From Methyloglobulus sp. (GTDB taxonomy: Bacteria > Pseudomonadota > Gammaproteobacteria > Methylococcales > Methylomonadaceae), in contig JABFQX010000002.1 of assembly GCA_013141505.1 (NCBI GenBank), forward strand, positions 1 to 64,000: 64,000 nucleotides of DNA. The letters are read 5' to 3'. Positions 9,424-18,071 of the stretch are shown in pieces. Under the pieces are notes generated by a model. That model ran no database searches, was not told the DNA's origin, and worked only from the letters and a program-made list of their open reading frames with translations. Position numbers and translations under genes: made by a program. Positions within the stretch are counted from its first letter, which is position 1. Every line of letters starts with the position of its first letter.

Positions 9424-9993
9424 ATGGTAAAAATCGCGTTGGACGCTCGCCGAAGTATGATTGAGCAAACTGTCGATAGTTTACGGATAACGATCCCCGC
9501 AGAAAAAAGTAGCTTTAGTATTAGGCTTTTACTCTGTTGGCTATTGGCGTGGGCTTGTAGCGAATTCGGCATGTTATTTTACCTGCCAGAATTGCTAGCC
9601 GCGCCTGTAACAAATGGTTCTCAGGAATCTGTTCACAAATTTATCTACATATGGCTTGCTTTTTGGACACTAGGTGGAGCATTTTCTATCTACGCTTGGC
9701 TATGGGAAAAAACAGGAAAAGACATTGTTGTTATCACGCCAAGTCAACTGCAACACATTAAATCTGTGCTAGGTATAGAACGAAGCAAACAATATGACTT
9801 GTTAGACATAAAAAATATGCGGACATTAGCGCCAGTCTTGAGCAAAAGAGCGCGTTACAATACGGCCAATTGGGGTTTATTGACAATCGCCTTCGATGAG
9901 GGCAGTCATGTCTGTAAATTCGGCGAGAAGCTGGATGAAGCGGAAGCCAATTGTATTGTCGATACGATTAAACAGCAGTTTAAAAGCCTTTGA
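9424..9993 (+). CDS. Membrane protein of unknown function, second of a tandem paralogous pair
   Basis: This 189-residue paralogue of the preceding gene has the same organisation: a polar N-terminus with IEQTVDSLRITIP, two hydrophobic segments, a C-terminal domain with the phrase LLTIAFDEG and the ending AEANCIVDTIKQQF. A strong ribosome binding site (ggagg) lies just before the ATG, and the gap to the first copy is only 16 bases, so they are one transcription unit. Identity between copies is moderate, which implies an old duplication. A 175-base gap separates it from the MoxR operon on the same strand. No function can be assigned. Confidence 0.82.
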   Translation: MVKIALDARRSMIEQTVDSLRITIPAEKSSFSIRLLLCWLLAWACSEFGMLFYLPELLAAPVTNGSQESVHKFIYIWLAFWTLGGAFSIYAWLWEKTGKDIVVITPSQLQHIKSVLGIERSKQYDLLDIKNMRTLAPVLSKRARYNTANWGLLTIAFDEGSHVCKFGEKLDEAEANCIVDTIKQQFKSL

Positions 9994-10168
9994 CATGAAT
10001 TTAAACCTGCAAACCCCAAAATAATTGTAATTATGTGTATAAATTCGTATTAGCCAGGGAACCTATATTAAAATAAATTGTTTACAGGGGTAGCGCGTAA
10101 CATTCACCCGTTAAGCAATTTAGCTCATACTATCGTTACTTTAGATTTAATACATAATAATCGAAACC

Positions 10169-11158
10169 ATGTCTGAACAACACCAAACCACCCCCACCCA
10201 AGCCGCCTTAATCCGCCTAAAAAACCATATCAATCAAGAAATTATCGGTCAGGAAGTTTTAGTTGAAAGGATGCTCATTAGCCTACTGGCTGATGGACAC
10301 ATCCTGGTGGAAGGCGCACCAGGGCTCGCCAAAACCCGTGCTATCAACGTACTTAGCAAAGGCATTCAAGGTGATTTTCACCGGGTGCAATTCACCCCTG
10401 ACCTGTTACCTGCCGATTTGACCGGTACGGAAATCTACCGTCCGCAACAAGGTACGTTTGAATTCCAGAAAGGCCCGCTATTCCATAATTTGATTTTAGC
10501 TGACGAGATCAACCGTTCCCCGGCGAAAGTCCAGGCGGCATTGCTGGAAGCCATGGCGGAACGGCAAATTACCGTAGGGCAGGCAACCTACCCATTGCCA
10601 CAATTGTTTATGGTGATGGCAACCCAGAACCCGATTGAGCAAGAAGGCACGTATCCCTTACCCGAAGCCCAACTCGACCGCTTTCTGTTGCATGTTAAAG
10701 TTGATTATCCCAAAGCGGAACATGAAAAAAATATCCTGCATTTAGCCCGGTCGGAAGCTCGGGCAGAATCGGCAAAACTCAAACCAGCCTTCGTGGCAAT
10801 CAACCAAAGTACGTTGTTTGCCGCCCGCGAGGAAGTCCTTAATTTGTATATGGCAGAAGGCTTAGAAGAATACCTCCTGCAAATCGTCCTGGCAACGCGC
10901 AACCCTTCTGTCTACGGCAAAGACTTGGCAAGCTGGTTGCAATACGGTGCCAGTCCTCGCGCCAGTATTGGTCTGGATCGTTGCGCTAAGGCCAAAGCCT
11001 GGTTATCGCAACGGGATTTTGTCAGCCCTGAGGATATTCAGGAACTGGCGTTTGATGTATTGCGTCATCGCCTGATTTTGTCGTATGAAGCCGAAGCGGA
11101 AGGTATCACCACCGACTATGTCATCAAAGAACTGATTGCCAGAATCGCGGTGCCTTGA
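10169..11158 (+). CDS. MoxR-family AAA+ ATPase
   Basis: MoxR ATPases act as chaperones with VWA-domain partners in assembling or activating protein complexes. In this 329-residue protein Walker A is GAPGLAKT (Lys ~55), Walker B is LILADEINR, the sensor 1 region is MVMATQNPIEQEGTYPLPEAQ, and the C-terminal lid (ASPRASIGL) is typical of the family. It is the first gene of a six-gene plus-strand operon (MoxR, DUF58, DUF4381, two VWA proteins, BatD). It overlaps the DUF58 gene by four bases (ATGA). The operon resembles the aerotolerance (Bat) clusters of many Gram-negative bacteria; the physiological target is not known from sequence. Confidence 0.95.
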   Translation: MSEQHQTTPTQAALIRLKNHINQEIIGQEVLVERMLISLLADGHILVEGAPGLAKTRAINVLSKGIQGDFHRVQFTPDLLPADLTGTEIYRPQQGTFEFQKGPLFHNLILADEINRSPAKVQAALLEAMAERQITVGQATYPLPQLFMVMATQNPIEQEGTYPLPEAQLDRFLLHVKVDYPKAEHEKNILHLARSEARAESAKLKPAFVAINQSTLFAAREEVLNLYMAEGLEEYLLQIVLATRNPSVYGKDLASWLQYGASPRASIGLDRCAKAKAWLSQRDFVSPEDIQELAFDVLRHRLILSYEAEAEGITTDYVIKELIARIAVP

Positions 11159-12120
11159 TGCTGTTTGCAAAAAAAAGTGTGTCTGCCGAAAGCGGTTTTG
11201 ATGCTAATGGGCTTGTTTCTGTATCGCTAAAAACATTGATTGAACTGGCAAAACCAGCCGTTGGCCTAAGTCTGCACCGCCTGTCGATTCGCGCCCAACA
11301 AAGCGGCGGCTATGTATCGGCTTTTAAGGGCCGGGGCATGGAATTCGACGAAACCCGCCTTTATCAACATGGCGATGACATCCGCAGCATTGATTGGCGG
11401 GTAACTGCCCGAACGGGCAAAACGCACACCAAGCTATTCCGGGAAGAACGGGAAAAGCCCGTATTTATTTCCGTGGATGACCGCCCTGCCATGCACTTTG
11501 CTAGCCGTGGCGTGTTCAAATCAGTTCAAGCCAAAAAATTGGCCGCATTGCTGGCATGGATTGCCAACAAACAGGGCGACCGGATTGGCGGGCAGATTTA
11601 TTCATCCGCTTCGTGTCGTGAGCTAAAACCGCAAAGTGGTAAACATTCGGTATTACATTTCTTAAACGCGCTGGCTGAAGTTGAAGGTGTTGCGGAAGAC
11701 ATGATTGCCCACTATTCAGGGAAAAATGATTTCTCGCTCGCGCAAGTCCTAGCGAGACTATCTAAACATACTCGACCGGGCAGTTTGGTTTATATCATCA
11801 GCGATTTTCGCGGCATTGATGATCAAGTGGAAAGCTATTTACTGAAACTATCGGAACACTGCGATGTGGTTTTGATTCTTGTTTATGATCCACTGGAAAA
11901 GGGCTTTCCTGCCGAAGGTCGATACCGCTTTACCAATGAGCAAAAAGAAGTCGTTATTGACACCAGCGACACACTACGGCTGACAAACTATCGGCTCCGC
12001 TTTGATGAACGCTTGATTAAGCTAAAGCGAATCGCGTTACGAAGAGGCATGGCATTGATCCAGTGCAGCACTCAGGATGACCCCATACTTAGGCTAAGAC
12101 AGCCCGTGGAGTCCAAATAA
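11155..12120 (+). CDS. DUF58 domain protein of the MoxR operon
   Basis: This 321-residue protein shows the DUF58 core block EFDETRLYQHGDDIRSIDW followed by RVTARTGKTHTKLFREE, near-invariant in the family. Downstream, FISVDDRPAMHF and IISDFRGIDD form a degenerate VWA-like fold. DUF58 proteins nearly always sit next to MoxR ATPases and are thought to be their adaptor or substrate partner. The start overlaps moxR by four bases, and the next gene begins one base after its stop. No transmembrane segment is evident, unlike DUF58 proteins with N-terminal membrane anchors. Confidence 0.92.
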   Translation: MMLFAKKSVSAESGFDANGLVSVSLKTLIELAKPAVGLSLHRLSIRAQQSGGYVSAFKGRGMEFDETRLYQHGDDIRSIDWRVTARTGKTHTKLFREEREKPVFISVDDRPAMHFASRGVFKSVQAKKLAALLAWIANKQGDRIGGQIYSSASCRELKPQSGKHSVLHFLNALAEVEGVAEDMIAHYSGKNDFSLAQVLARLSKHTRPGSLVYIISDFRGIDDQVESYLLKLSEHCDVVLILVYDPLEKGFPAEGRYRFTNEQKEVVIDTSDTLRLTNYRLRFDERLIKLKRIALRRGMALIQCSTQDDPILRLRQPVESK

Positions 12121-12121
12121 C

Positions 12122-12592
12122 ATGGCATTGGATCTTAGGCCTATTCATGAACCCGATCCGATTAGCTGGTGGCCACCTGCACCAGGCTGGTGGTTATTGG
12201 CTATCTTGATTCCACTGTTGCTGGGTTTCGGTTATTGGTGTTACCGGCGATTAACGCGACAAACGGCGCTAAAAGCCGCTAAAAAAATTCTGCTGCAAAT
12301 TAAACAAGACCCGCAGCTTGAGAATAACAAAAAACTCAATGATTTGTCCGCCCTGATTCGACGTGTTGCAATCAGCATCGCAGACAGACACGAATGTGCC
12401 GGACTGGCTGGCGATCCGTGGCTGGCTTACCTAGACCGTTCTTTAAAAAGCACACCGTTTAGCGAAGGTGTCGGTCGATTGCTTGCAAATGGGCCTTACC
12501 AACAATACATGCCCACGGATCTGGAAATATCTGAACTTACCCGTCTATGTGAAGACTGGCTCAATGCACAAAGCAAAAAACGTAAACAATGA
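12122..12592 (+). CDS. DUF4381 membrane protein of the MoxR operon
   Basis: This 156-residue protein has a short N-terminal segment rich in Pro and Trp (EPDPISWWPPAPGWW), one transmembrane helix (about residues 22-42), and a cytoplasmic helical domain ending in Lys/Arg. The PISWWPPAPGWW pattern with one membrane helix is characteristic of DUF4381 proteins, found between DUF58 and VWA genes in MoxR operons. It overlaps the next gene by four bases. It probably anchors or couples the cytosolic partners to the membrane VWA proteins; this is inferred from context. Confidence 0.88.
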   Translation: MALDLRPIHEPDPISWWPPAPGWWLLAILIPLLLGFGYWCYRRLTRQTALKAAKKILLQIKQDPQLENNKKLNDLSALIRRVAISIADRHECAGLAGDPWLAYLDRSLKSTPFSEGVGRLLANGPYQQYMPTDLEISELTRLCEDWLNAQSKKRKQ

Positions 12593-13569
12593 TTCACTTT
12601 GAATGGCCTTGGCTGCTGCTGATTTTACCGTTACCGTTTTTGGTGCGCTGGCTGTTACCCGCCAGACTGACTGCTGAACAAGCGGCTTTAAAAGTACCGT
12701 TCATGGATGATTTTCCGGCTGCTGAAACCAAGTCAGTCAACCAAAACCAGCAATGGCCGTTACTGTTGGCGGCGCTTGCCTGGGCATTATTGGTACTGGC
12801 GTGTTCCCGCCCACAGTGGCTAGATGAGCCTGTCGAACAAGCCGTGAGTGGCCGTGATTTGATGCTGGCGGTGGATTTGTCCGGCAGTATGGAAGTGGAA
12901 GATTTTATGTTGAACAAACGGCCTGTGGATCGGCTCACCGCGATCAAATCGGTCGCTACTGACTTTATTAACCGCCGTGTTGGTGACCGGATTGGCTTGA
13001 TTCTGTTTGGTACCCAGGCTTATCTGCAAACGCCGCTGACCTTTGACCGACTGACAGTTATGACCTTGTTGAACGAATCTGCCATAGGTCTTGCCGGAGA
13101 AAACACCGCCATAGGCGATGCCATCGGTTTAGCGGTTAAGCGGCTGCTTAACCAACCGACCGACAGTCGGGTTTTGATTTTACTGACCGACGGCGCGAAT
13201 ACCGCAGGTGAAGTCTCGCCGTTAAAAGCGGCAGAACTGGCGGCGGCCAATAAACTTAAAATCTATACTATCGGCGTGGGCGCAGATGAAATGATAGTCC
13301 GCAGTTTTTTTGGTAACCGCAAGGTTAATCCATCGCAAGATTTGGACGAAGATACCTTGGTAAAAATTGCCGAAAGCACCGGCGGACGGTATTTCCGTGC
13401 CCGCAGCGCAGATGAATTGAACAACATCTACATGCTGTTGGATCAACTGGAACCTGTCGAAAAGGACAAACAATTTTTCCGTCCCCGTAGCGATCTTTTT
13501 TATTGGCCTTTGGCGCTGGCATTAATGCTATCCGGCGTAATCGGCATTTATAAAACCCAACGAACATGA
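12589..13569 (+). CDS. batA: VWA-domain membrane protein, BatA-like
   Basis: This 326-residue protein has an N-terminal hydrophobic segment (WPWLLLILPLPFLVRWLL), a second around residues 60-75, a central von Willebrand factor A domain and a C-terminal membrane helix. The MIDAS metal site is visible as DLSGSMEVEDF (DxSxS) plus LLTDGANTAG. This is the BatA architecture, with the VWA domain held in the periplasm between membrane helices. It overlaps the next VWA gene by four bases. BatA and BatB are linked to aerotolerance and envelope integrity in other bacteria, though mechanisms are unsettled. Confidence 0.92.
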   Translation: MIHFEWPWLLLILPLPFLVRWLLPARLTAEQAALKVPFMDDFPAAETKSVNQNQQWPLLLAALAWALLVLACSRPQWLDEPVEQAVSGRDLMLAVDLSGSMEVEDFMLNKRPVDRLTAIKSVATDFINRRVGDRIGLILFGTQAYLQTPLTFDRLTVMTLLNESAIGLAGENTAIGDAIGLAVKRLLNQPTDSRVLILLTDGANTAGEVSPLKAAELAAANKLKIYTIGVGADEMIVRSFFGNRKVNPSQDLDEDTLVKIAESTGGRYFRARSADELNNIYMLLDQLEPVEKDKQFFRPRSDLFYWPLALALMLSGVIGIYKTQRT

Positions 13570-15428
13570 ACCTGACCGAGTTCCACTTCATCAGACCTTA
13601 TTGGCTACTGGCATTGCTGCCTTATACTGTTTTGCTGGTGATGTTTATCAAAAGCAAGTTGAGTCATGGCAATTGGACAACCTTATGTGATGAAGCGTTG
13701 CTGCCCTACTTATTGCAGGATAAAGCGGTCGCACAAAGCCGTTGGCCGTTGGCAACGGGCGCGGTTGCCGCACTGCTTGCCATTATCGCCATGGCAGGGC
13801 CAACTTGGGAGCGCATACCGACACCGGTATTCAGGAATGATGCTGCGCTAGTCATCGTACTGGATTTGTCGCATTCAATGGATGCCGGAGACATCAAGCC
13901 CAGCCGCTTGACGATGGCGCGTTACAAAATCACCGATATTTTAAAATCGCGCAAAGACGGTCAAACGGCCTTGTTAGTCTATGCCGGTGATACCTTCACC
14001 GTTACCCCCCTCACCAATGACACCGAAACCATAGACAACCAGTTAAATGCACTGACTACCGAAATTATGCCGAACGACGGCAATAATACCGGGCAAGCCC
14101 TGACCAAAGCCGTTGACCTGCTGAAACAGGCTGGCTTGCAAAAAGGCCAAATTCTCCTCATTACTGATGGCGGAAATATTGATGAAGCTACCGCCCAAGC
14201 CAAATCACTGGGTGCTTATCAATTATTGGTGTTAGGTGTGGGCACTGGCGACGGTGCGCCGATTGCCCTGCCAACGGGCGGATTTTTAAAAGACGATCAA
14301 GGTGGGATCATCGTCGAAAAACTGGATTTTGCCGGATTGGAAAAACTGGCGCAGGCTGGCGGTGGCACTTACCAAACCTTAACAGCAGATGATTCAGATG
14401 TAAGAGCTCTGTTTTCCGACTTGACATCAACCTTACAAAAAGAAGGTGGCAAAAACGAAAATCTCTTGCTGGATCAGTGGAGTGATAAAGGCCCTTGGTT
14501 GTTGTTGGCGGTCTTACCCTTAGCGGCATTGTGTTTCAGGAAAGGCTTGCTCGTTCTCGCGCTATGCGTACTGATCCCCTTGCCCAAAAACAGCTACGCT
14601 ATTGACCTGAACTGGCAGGATTTGTGGTTCACCAAAGACCAGCAAGCACAGGATGCTTACAATAACGGGCAATTTGATAAAGCGGCGGAATTATTTGAAA
14701 ATCCTGATTGGCAAGCCGCCGCTCAATACAAGTCAGACCAAACAGTAAAAGGTGAAATGAAAGAAGCCAAGACTGCCGTTGGTGATTACAACCAAGGTAA
14801 CGTCTATGCTGTTCGTGAGGAATATGAGAAAGCTATAGGAACTTACGCTAAAGCGCTAAACAAATTTCCAGATAAACAACTTAAAGAAGACATTGAATAC
14901 AACAAGAAATTAGTCGAAGAGGCTCTTCAAAAAAAGCAAAAGGAACAAAAACAACAAGAACAAAAAAACAAAGATAAGCAAGACCAAGACAATAAAGATA
15001 AAAATCAAGATTCCAAAGACCAGCAAAAGCAGGATCAACAACAGAAAGACGATCAATCAGGACAACCTGATCAAAAAAAAGACGGTGAGAAAAATAAGGA
15101 CGAACAAAAGGAATCAGAGCAAAAGCCTGAACAAAAACCCGAACAGTCCCAAGAAAATATGAAAGATCAGCCCGAAAAACAGCAATCGACTGAAGACCAA
15201 AAACAACAAGATAAACCGGAAGCGGCAAAACCTGAGCAAGCCAAAGAGCAACCGCCAGAAAAAAATCAGGATAAGAAAGAAGATGCTGTCGCCACCCAGC
15301 CCATAGACAACCGGACAAATGAAGAAAAACAAGCCCATGAACAATGGCTTAAGCGCATTCCAGACGACCCGTCCGGATTGTTAAAACGTAAATTCAAATA
15401 CCAGTATGATCGGCGCAGACAGCAATAA
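13566..15428 (+). CDS. batB: VWA plus TPR protein, BatB-BatC fusion with Gln/Lys-rich low-complexity tail
   Basis: This 620-residue protein joins two modules often encoded separately. Residues 1-320 hold BatB-like membrane helices and a VWA domain with MIDAS motif DLSHSMDAGD and ITDGGNID. After another hydrophobic stretch (about 308-345) come BatC-like TPR repeats (GNVYAVREEYEKAIGTYAKAL). From about residue 455 to 580 the sequence is almost only K, Q, D, E and P, then a conserved-looking end follows (QWLKRIPDDPSGLLKRKFKYQY), typical of BatC C-termini. The low-complexity part is probably an extended charged linker. It overlaps the gene before by four bases. The batD ORF as drawn overlaps it, but the preferred batD start lies 28 bases downstream of its stop. 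Confidence 0.9.
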   Translation: MNLTEFHFIRPYWLLALLPYTVLLVMFIKSKLSHGNWTTLCDEALLPYLLQDKAVAQSRWPLATGAVAALLAIIAMAGPTWERIPTPVFRNDAALVIVLDLSHSMDAGDIKPSRLTMARYKITDILKSRKDGQTALLVYAGDTFTVTPLTNDTETIDNQLNALTTEIMPNDGNNTGQALTKAVDLLKQAGLQKGQILLITDGGNIDEATAQAKSLGAYQLLVLGVGTGDGAPIALPTGGFLKDDQGGIIVEKLDFAGLEKLAQAGGGTYQTLTADDSDVRALFSDLTSTLQKEGGKNENLLLDQWSDKGPWLLLAVLPLAALCFRKGLLVLALCVLIPLPKNSYAIDLNWQDLWFTKDQQAQDAYNNGQFDKAAELFENPDWQAAAQYKSDQTVKGEMKEAKTAVGDYNQGNVYAVREEYEKAIGTYAKALNKFPDKQLKEDIEYNKKLVEEALQKKQKEQKQQEQKNKDKQDQDNKDKNQDSKDQQKQDQQQKDDQSGQPDQKKDGEKNKDEQKESEQKPEQKPEQSQENMKDQPEKQQSTEDQKQQDKPEAAKPEQAKEQPPEKNQDKKEDAVATQPIDNRTNEEKQAHEQWLKRIPDDPSGLLKRKFKYQYDRRRQQ

Positions 15429-15456
15429 CCCGTTCTCGAACCAGAAAAATAGCCTT

Positions 15457-17196
15457 ATGAAGTATATAAAATTTTTATTGAATGTTTTTTTGTTGCCCTT
15501 GCTGTTGGTTTTCGGATTGCTTATTCCAAGCCAGGTATTTGCCGTGGACATCAGCACATCGGTTGACCGCAATCCCGTCAATCTCTATGAGTCCTTCAAG
15601 ATTTTTTTTACTGCTTCTGAAACTCCCGATGGTGATCCAGATTTTGCGCCACTGGAACGGGATTTTGCTGTCCTTAACCAAGGCCAAAGTAGCAGTTCAT
15701 CCTGGGTAAACGGTACTTATAGCAAATCAATCCGTTGGACAGTTGAAGTCAATGCCAAGAAAGCGGGCGCGTTAACGATTCCTGCGGTACAGTTCGGCCA
15801 TGATGCCAGCAAACCCTTGGCTATCGAGGTGGCTCAAGGCGGCGCACAAACCAATGATGTCGCCAACAACCAAGATTTGTTTTTGGAGGTCAAAGCCAGC
15901 ACGGAACAACCTTACGTGCAGTCGCAAGTCATATATATCGTTAAATTATATCGTCGTGTAGACATTGCCCAAGCCAGCTTGAGCGAGCCGGAACTGACTG
16001 ATGCCGTGATTGAAAAACTGGGTGAAGACAGTAATTACAATACCGTACTCAATGGCGTTTCCTATGTCGTCACCGAGCGCAAATACGCCATTTTTCCGCA
16101 GAAGAGCGGGACAACGAAGATTAAGCCCATGACGTTAAACGCGGAAATCCTCGTTGATCGCCAACCTGATTTTCGGGATTTGTTCGGCTCACGGATGACC
16201 AAAACCAAGCGGGTTTTATCCAAGGAAATTACCCTGAACGTCAAGCCAGCACCGGCAAATTTTACCGGCAAACATTGGCTTGCCGCTGAAAAGCTGGAAC
16301 TCACCCAAGACTGGTCGGGCGACATTCAACAAATGAAAATGGGCGAACCGTTAACCCGAACCCTGACCTTGCGCGGCGAAGCGACAACCGTCGGGCAACT
16401 CCCGGAACTCAACGCATTGAAAACCGATACGAAATTTAAGGCGTATCCCGATCAGCCCGTGCTGAATGAACAAAAGTTAGCTGAAGGCATACGCGCATCC
16501 AGGCAAGAAAAAATAGCACTTATTCCTTCGGTAGCGGGTAAGCACGTTTTGCCTGCCATTGAAATTCCCTGGTTCAATACCAAGACGCAAGCGTTGGAAG
16601 TTGCTCGAATTCCTGAAACCACCATTAGCGTTGCTGGCGGTAATGTAAGCGAAAGTCAGCCCGATGCAGCACCTACTCAAGCTCCCATTACACCGCCAAA
16701 ACCGGTTTCTAAACCAGATGCTGAGCAAACACTTCAAACTTCAACCAATCTGAATGAATGGTTGCACAACATCTGGCTTTGGACAGCATTATTTTTTGCA
16801 CTCGGCTGGTTGGCAACAGTGATCTATTTCCTACAAAAACGACCAAAACACCAAATCCCTGAAAGCAATGACGTCAATGACAGGCACGAAGCATCATTAA
16901 AAGAAATCACCAAAAACCTCAAACAAGCCTGTGGCGATGATGATGCCCAAGCAGCGAAAAATGCCTTGCTTGAGTGGGGCAAACAAAAATTTAATGTCAG
17001 CAATCTAGGCTTGCTTTCAGGTTATTGTGATGCACGTTTGCGGGATGAAATCCTGCATCTTAACCAAACTTTATATGGCAAGGATAACAGTCTGTGGACT
17101 GGAAAAAAACTCCTGCAAGCCTTTAGTGAAAACAACGCCAGGGAAAAAATAATCCGCACTGATGATAGCGTTTTAGAACCGTTAAACCGCTTATGA
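15457..17196 (+). CDS. batD: BatD-like protein (oxygen tolerance / protein BatD family)
   Basis: The ORF track starts at 15406, but the ATG at 15457 directly opens a signal peptide (MKYIKFLLNVFLLPLLLVFG... ending near SQVFA), so this start is chosen (579 aa). The mature part has beta-sandwich domains typical of BatD (VDRNPVNLYESFKIFFTASE, then FTGKHWLAAEKLELTQ). A membrane helix lies near residues 435-455, and a cytoplasmic helical tail follows. BatD is a periplasmic, membrane-anchored component encoded after batABC. It is the last gene of the operon; no T-rich terminator is seen after its stop. Confidence 0.9.
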   Translation: MKYIKFLLNVFLLPLLLVFGLLIPSQVFAVDISTSVDRNPVNLYESFKIFFTASETPDGDPDFAPLERDFAVLNQGQSSSSSWVNGTYSKSIRWTVEVNAKKAGALTIPAVQFGHDASKPLAIEVAQGGAQTNDVANNQDLFLEVKASTEQPYVQSQVIYIVKLYRRVDIAQASLSEPELTDAVIEKLGEDSNYNTVLNGVSYVVTERKYAIFPQKSGTTKIKPMTLNAEILVDRQPDFRDLFGSRMTKTKRVLSKEITLNVKPAPANFTGKHWLAAEKLELTQDWSGDIQQMKMGEPLTRTLTLRGEATTVGQLPELNALKTDTKFKAYPDQPVLNEQKLAEGIRASRQEKIALIPSVAGKHVLPAIEIPWFNTKTQALEVARIPETTISVAGGNVSESQPDAAPTQAPITPPKPVSKPDAEQTLQTSTNLNEWLHNIWLWTALFFALGWLATVIYFLQKRPKHQIPESNDVNDRHEASLKEITKNLKQACGDDDAQAAKNALLEWGKQKFNVSNLGLLSGYCDARLRDEILHLNQTLYGKDNSLWTGKKLLQAFSENNAREKIIRTDDSVLEPLNRL

Positions 17197-17213
17197 AAGC
17201 AAGTTTTTAAGCC

Positions 17214-17239
17214 TCTTCGACAAACTCAGGGCGAACAGC
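17214..17239. repeat. Copy 1 of a dispersed intergenic repeat (cttcgacaRRctcagg type)
   Basis: The gap after batD (17197-17370) contains cttcgacaaactcagg followed by gcgaacagc. A near-identical segment, cttcgacaggctcagg then acgaacggc, is at 54167-54192. This phrase is widespread in intergenic DNA of many proteobacteria. The same gap has a small hairpin, gcctgcaccacaggc (17314-17328). Neither is coding. Confidence 0.6.
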
Positions 17240-17370
17240 AAGATGTTGATTGCGCCATACCCTATAGGCATCTGTACTCTAAAGGGCATAAATGACCTTT
17301 AAGTTATAAATGGTGAGCCTGCACCACAGGCACTTCCGTTGGTCGTCTGACTATAAACGAGGCTACAACT

Positions 17371-17937
17371 TCAAGGTTTTTTTAAATGTTCGAACGCCAT
17401 GAACAGCGCCGCTATCGACCGCGCTTCAGTACATTCGCCAGTCGCCAACAGACCGTTGATATTGGACAATTTCCATGGCACAACTTCCAATTCTTCTGGT
17501 TCGTCGCCCAGTAATTTTTCGGCGTATAAATCCGTGGCGATAATGATTTCTGTCATGTGTTCCAAGTACGATGGTGCGATGGAAAAAGAGCTCAAGTGGT
17601 GAAGATGATTGGCACCATAGCCGACCTCTTCTTTCAATTCCCTATTCGCCGCCTCAAAAAATGATTCCCCGGCATCGGTCTTGCCTTTCGGCAAACCCAG
17701 TTCATAACGATGCACACCCGCTGAATATTCCCTAATAAGTAGAACCGTATCATCGTCTAGCATAGGCACAATCAACACCGCACCGCCGCCGGGATTGCCA
17801 CGCGCCAGCCGCTCGTAATTACGTTGCTCGCCGTTGCTGAATTCAATCTCCAATGATTCAATACGGAATAATCGGCTAGTAGCAACCGTGGTTTTTTTTA
17901 GGATAATGGGTTTTTCAGGCATTTTCGATGATGGCAT
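17371..17937 (-). CDS. nudE: ADP-sugar/ADP compounds Nudix hydrolase NudE
   Basis: In this 188-residue Nudix hydrolase the Nudix box is complete: G-x5-E-x7-REUxEExGU as GKTDAGE...RELKEEVGYG. The preceding RYELGLPKG and following APSYLEHMTEI match NudE, which cleaves Ap3A, ADP-ribose, NADH and similar ADP compounds. An alternative start five codons in (MPEKPIIL) is possible. In enterobacteria nudE is near yrfG; here yrfG is also nearby but separated by the large restriction-modification gene. It is convergent with the Bat operon and divergent from the restriction gene. Confidence 0.92.
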   Translation of the reverse strand: MPSSKMPEKPIILKKTTVATSRLFRIESLEIEFSNGEQRNYERLARGNPGGGAVLIVPMLDDDTVLLIREYSAGVHRYELGLPKGKTDAGESFFEAANRELKEEVGYGANHLHHLSSFSIAPSYLEHMTEIIIATDLYAEKLLGDEPEELEVVPWKLSNINGLLATGECTEARSIAALFMAFEHLKKP

Positions 17938-18071
17938 GGCTAACTGATAAGTAATTTGCCGGATTGGTGAATTTCTTCACATGAAGTAAACTGTCACCTT
18001 GCCTAGAAACTATACTTGTCGTTAGTCATGTTAGCAATTATGTTGCAATAACTTTTTCATACGATCGAAGA

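Noticed and set aside
14881-15344. Minus-strand ORFs (145 and 76 aa) antisense to the Gln/Lys-rich linker
   Set aside because: Hydrophobic-looking translation is the expected mirror of a CAA/AAA-rich coding tract; shadow ORFs.
17314-17328. Hairpin gcctgcaccacaggc as terminator for batD or nudE
   Set aside because: Only 5-bp arms and no T-run on either strand.
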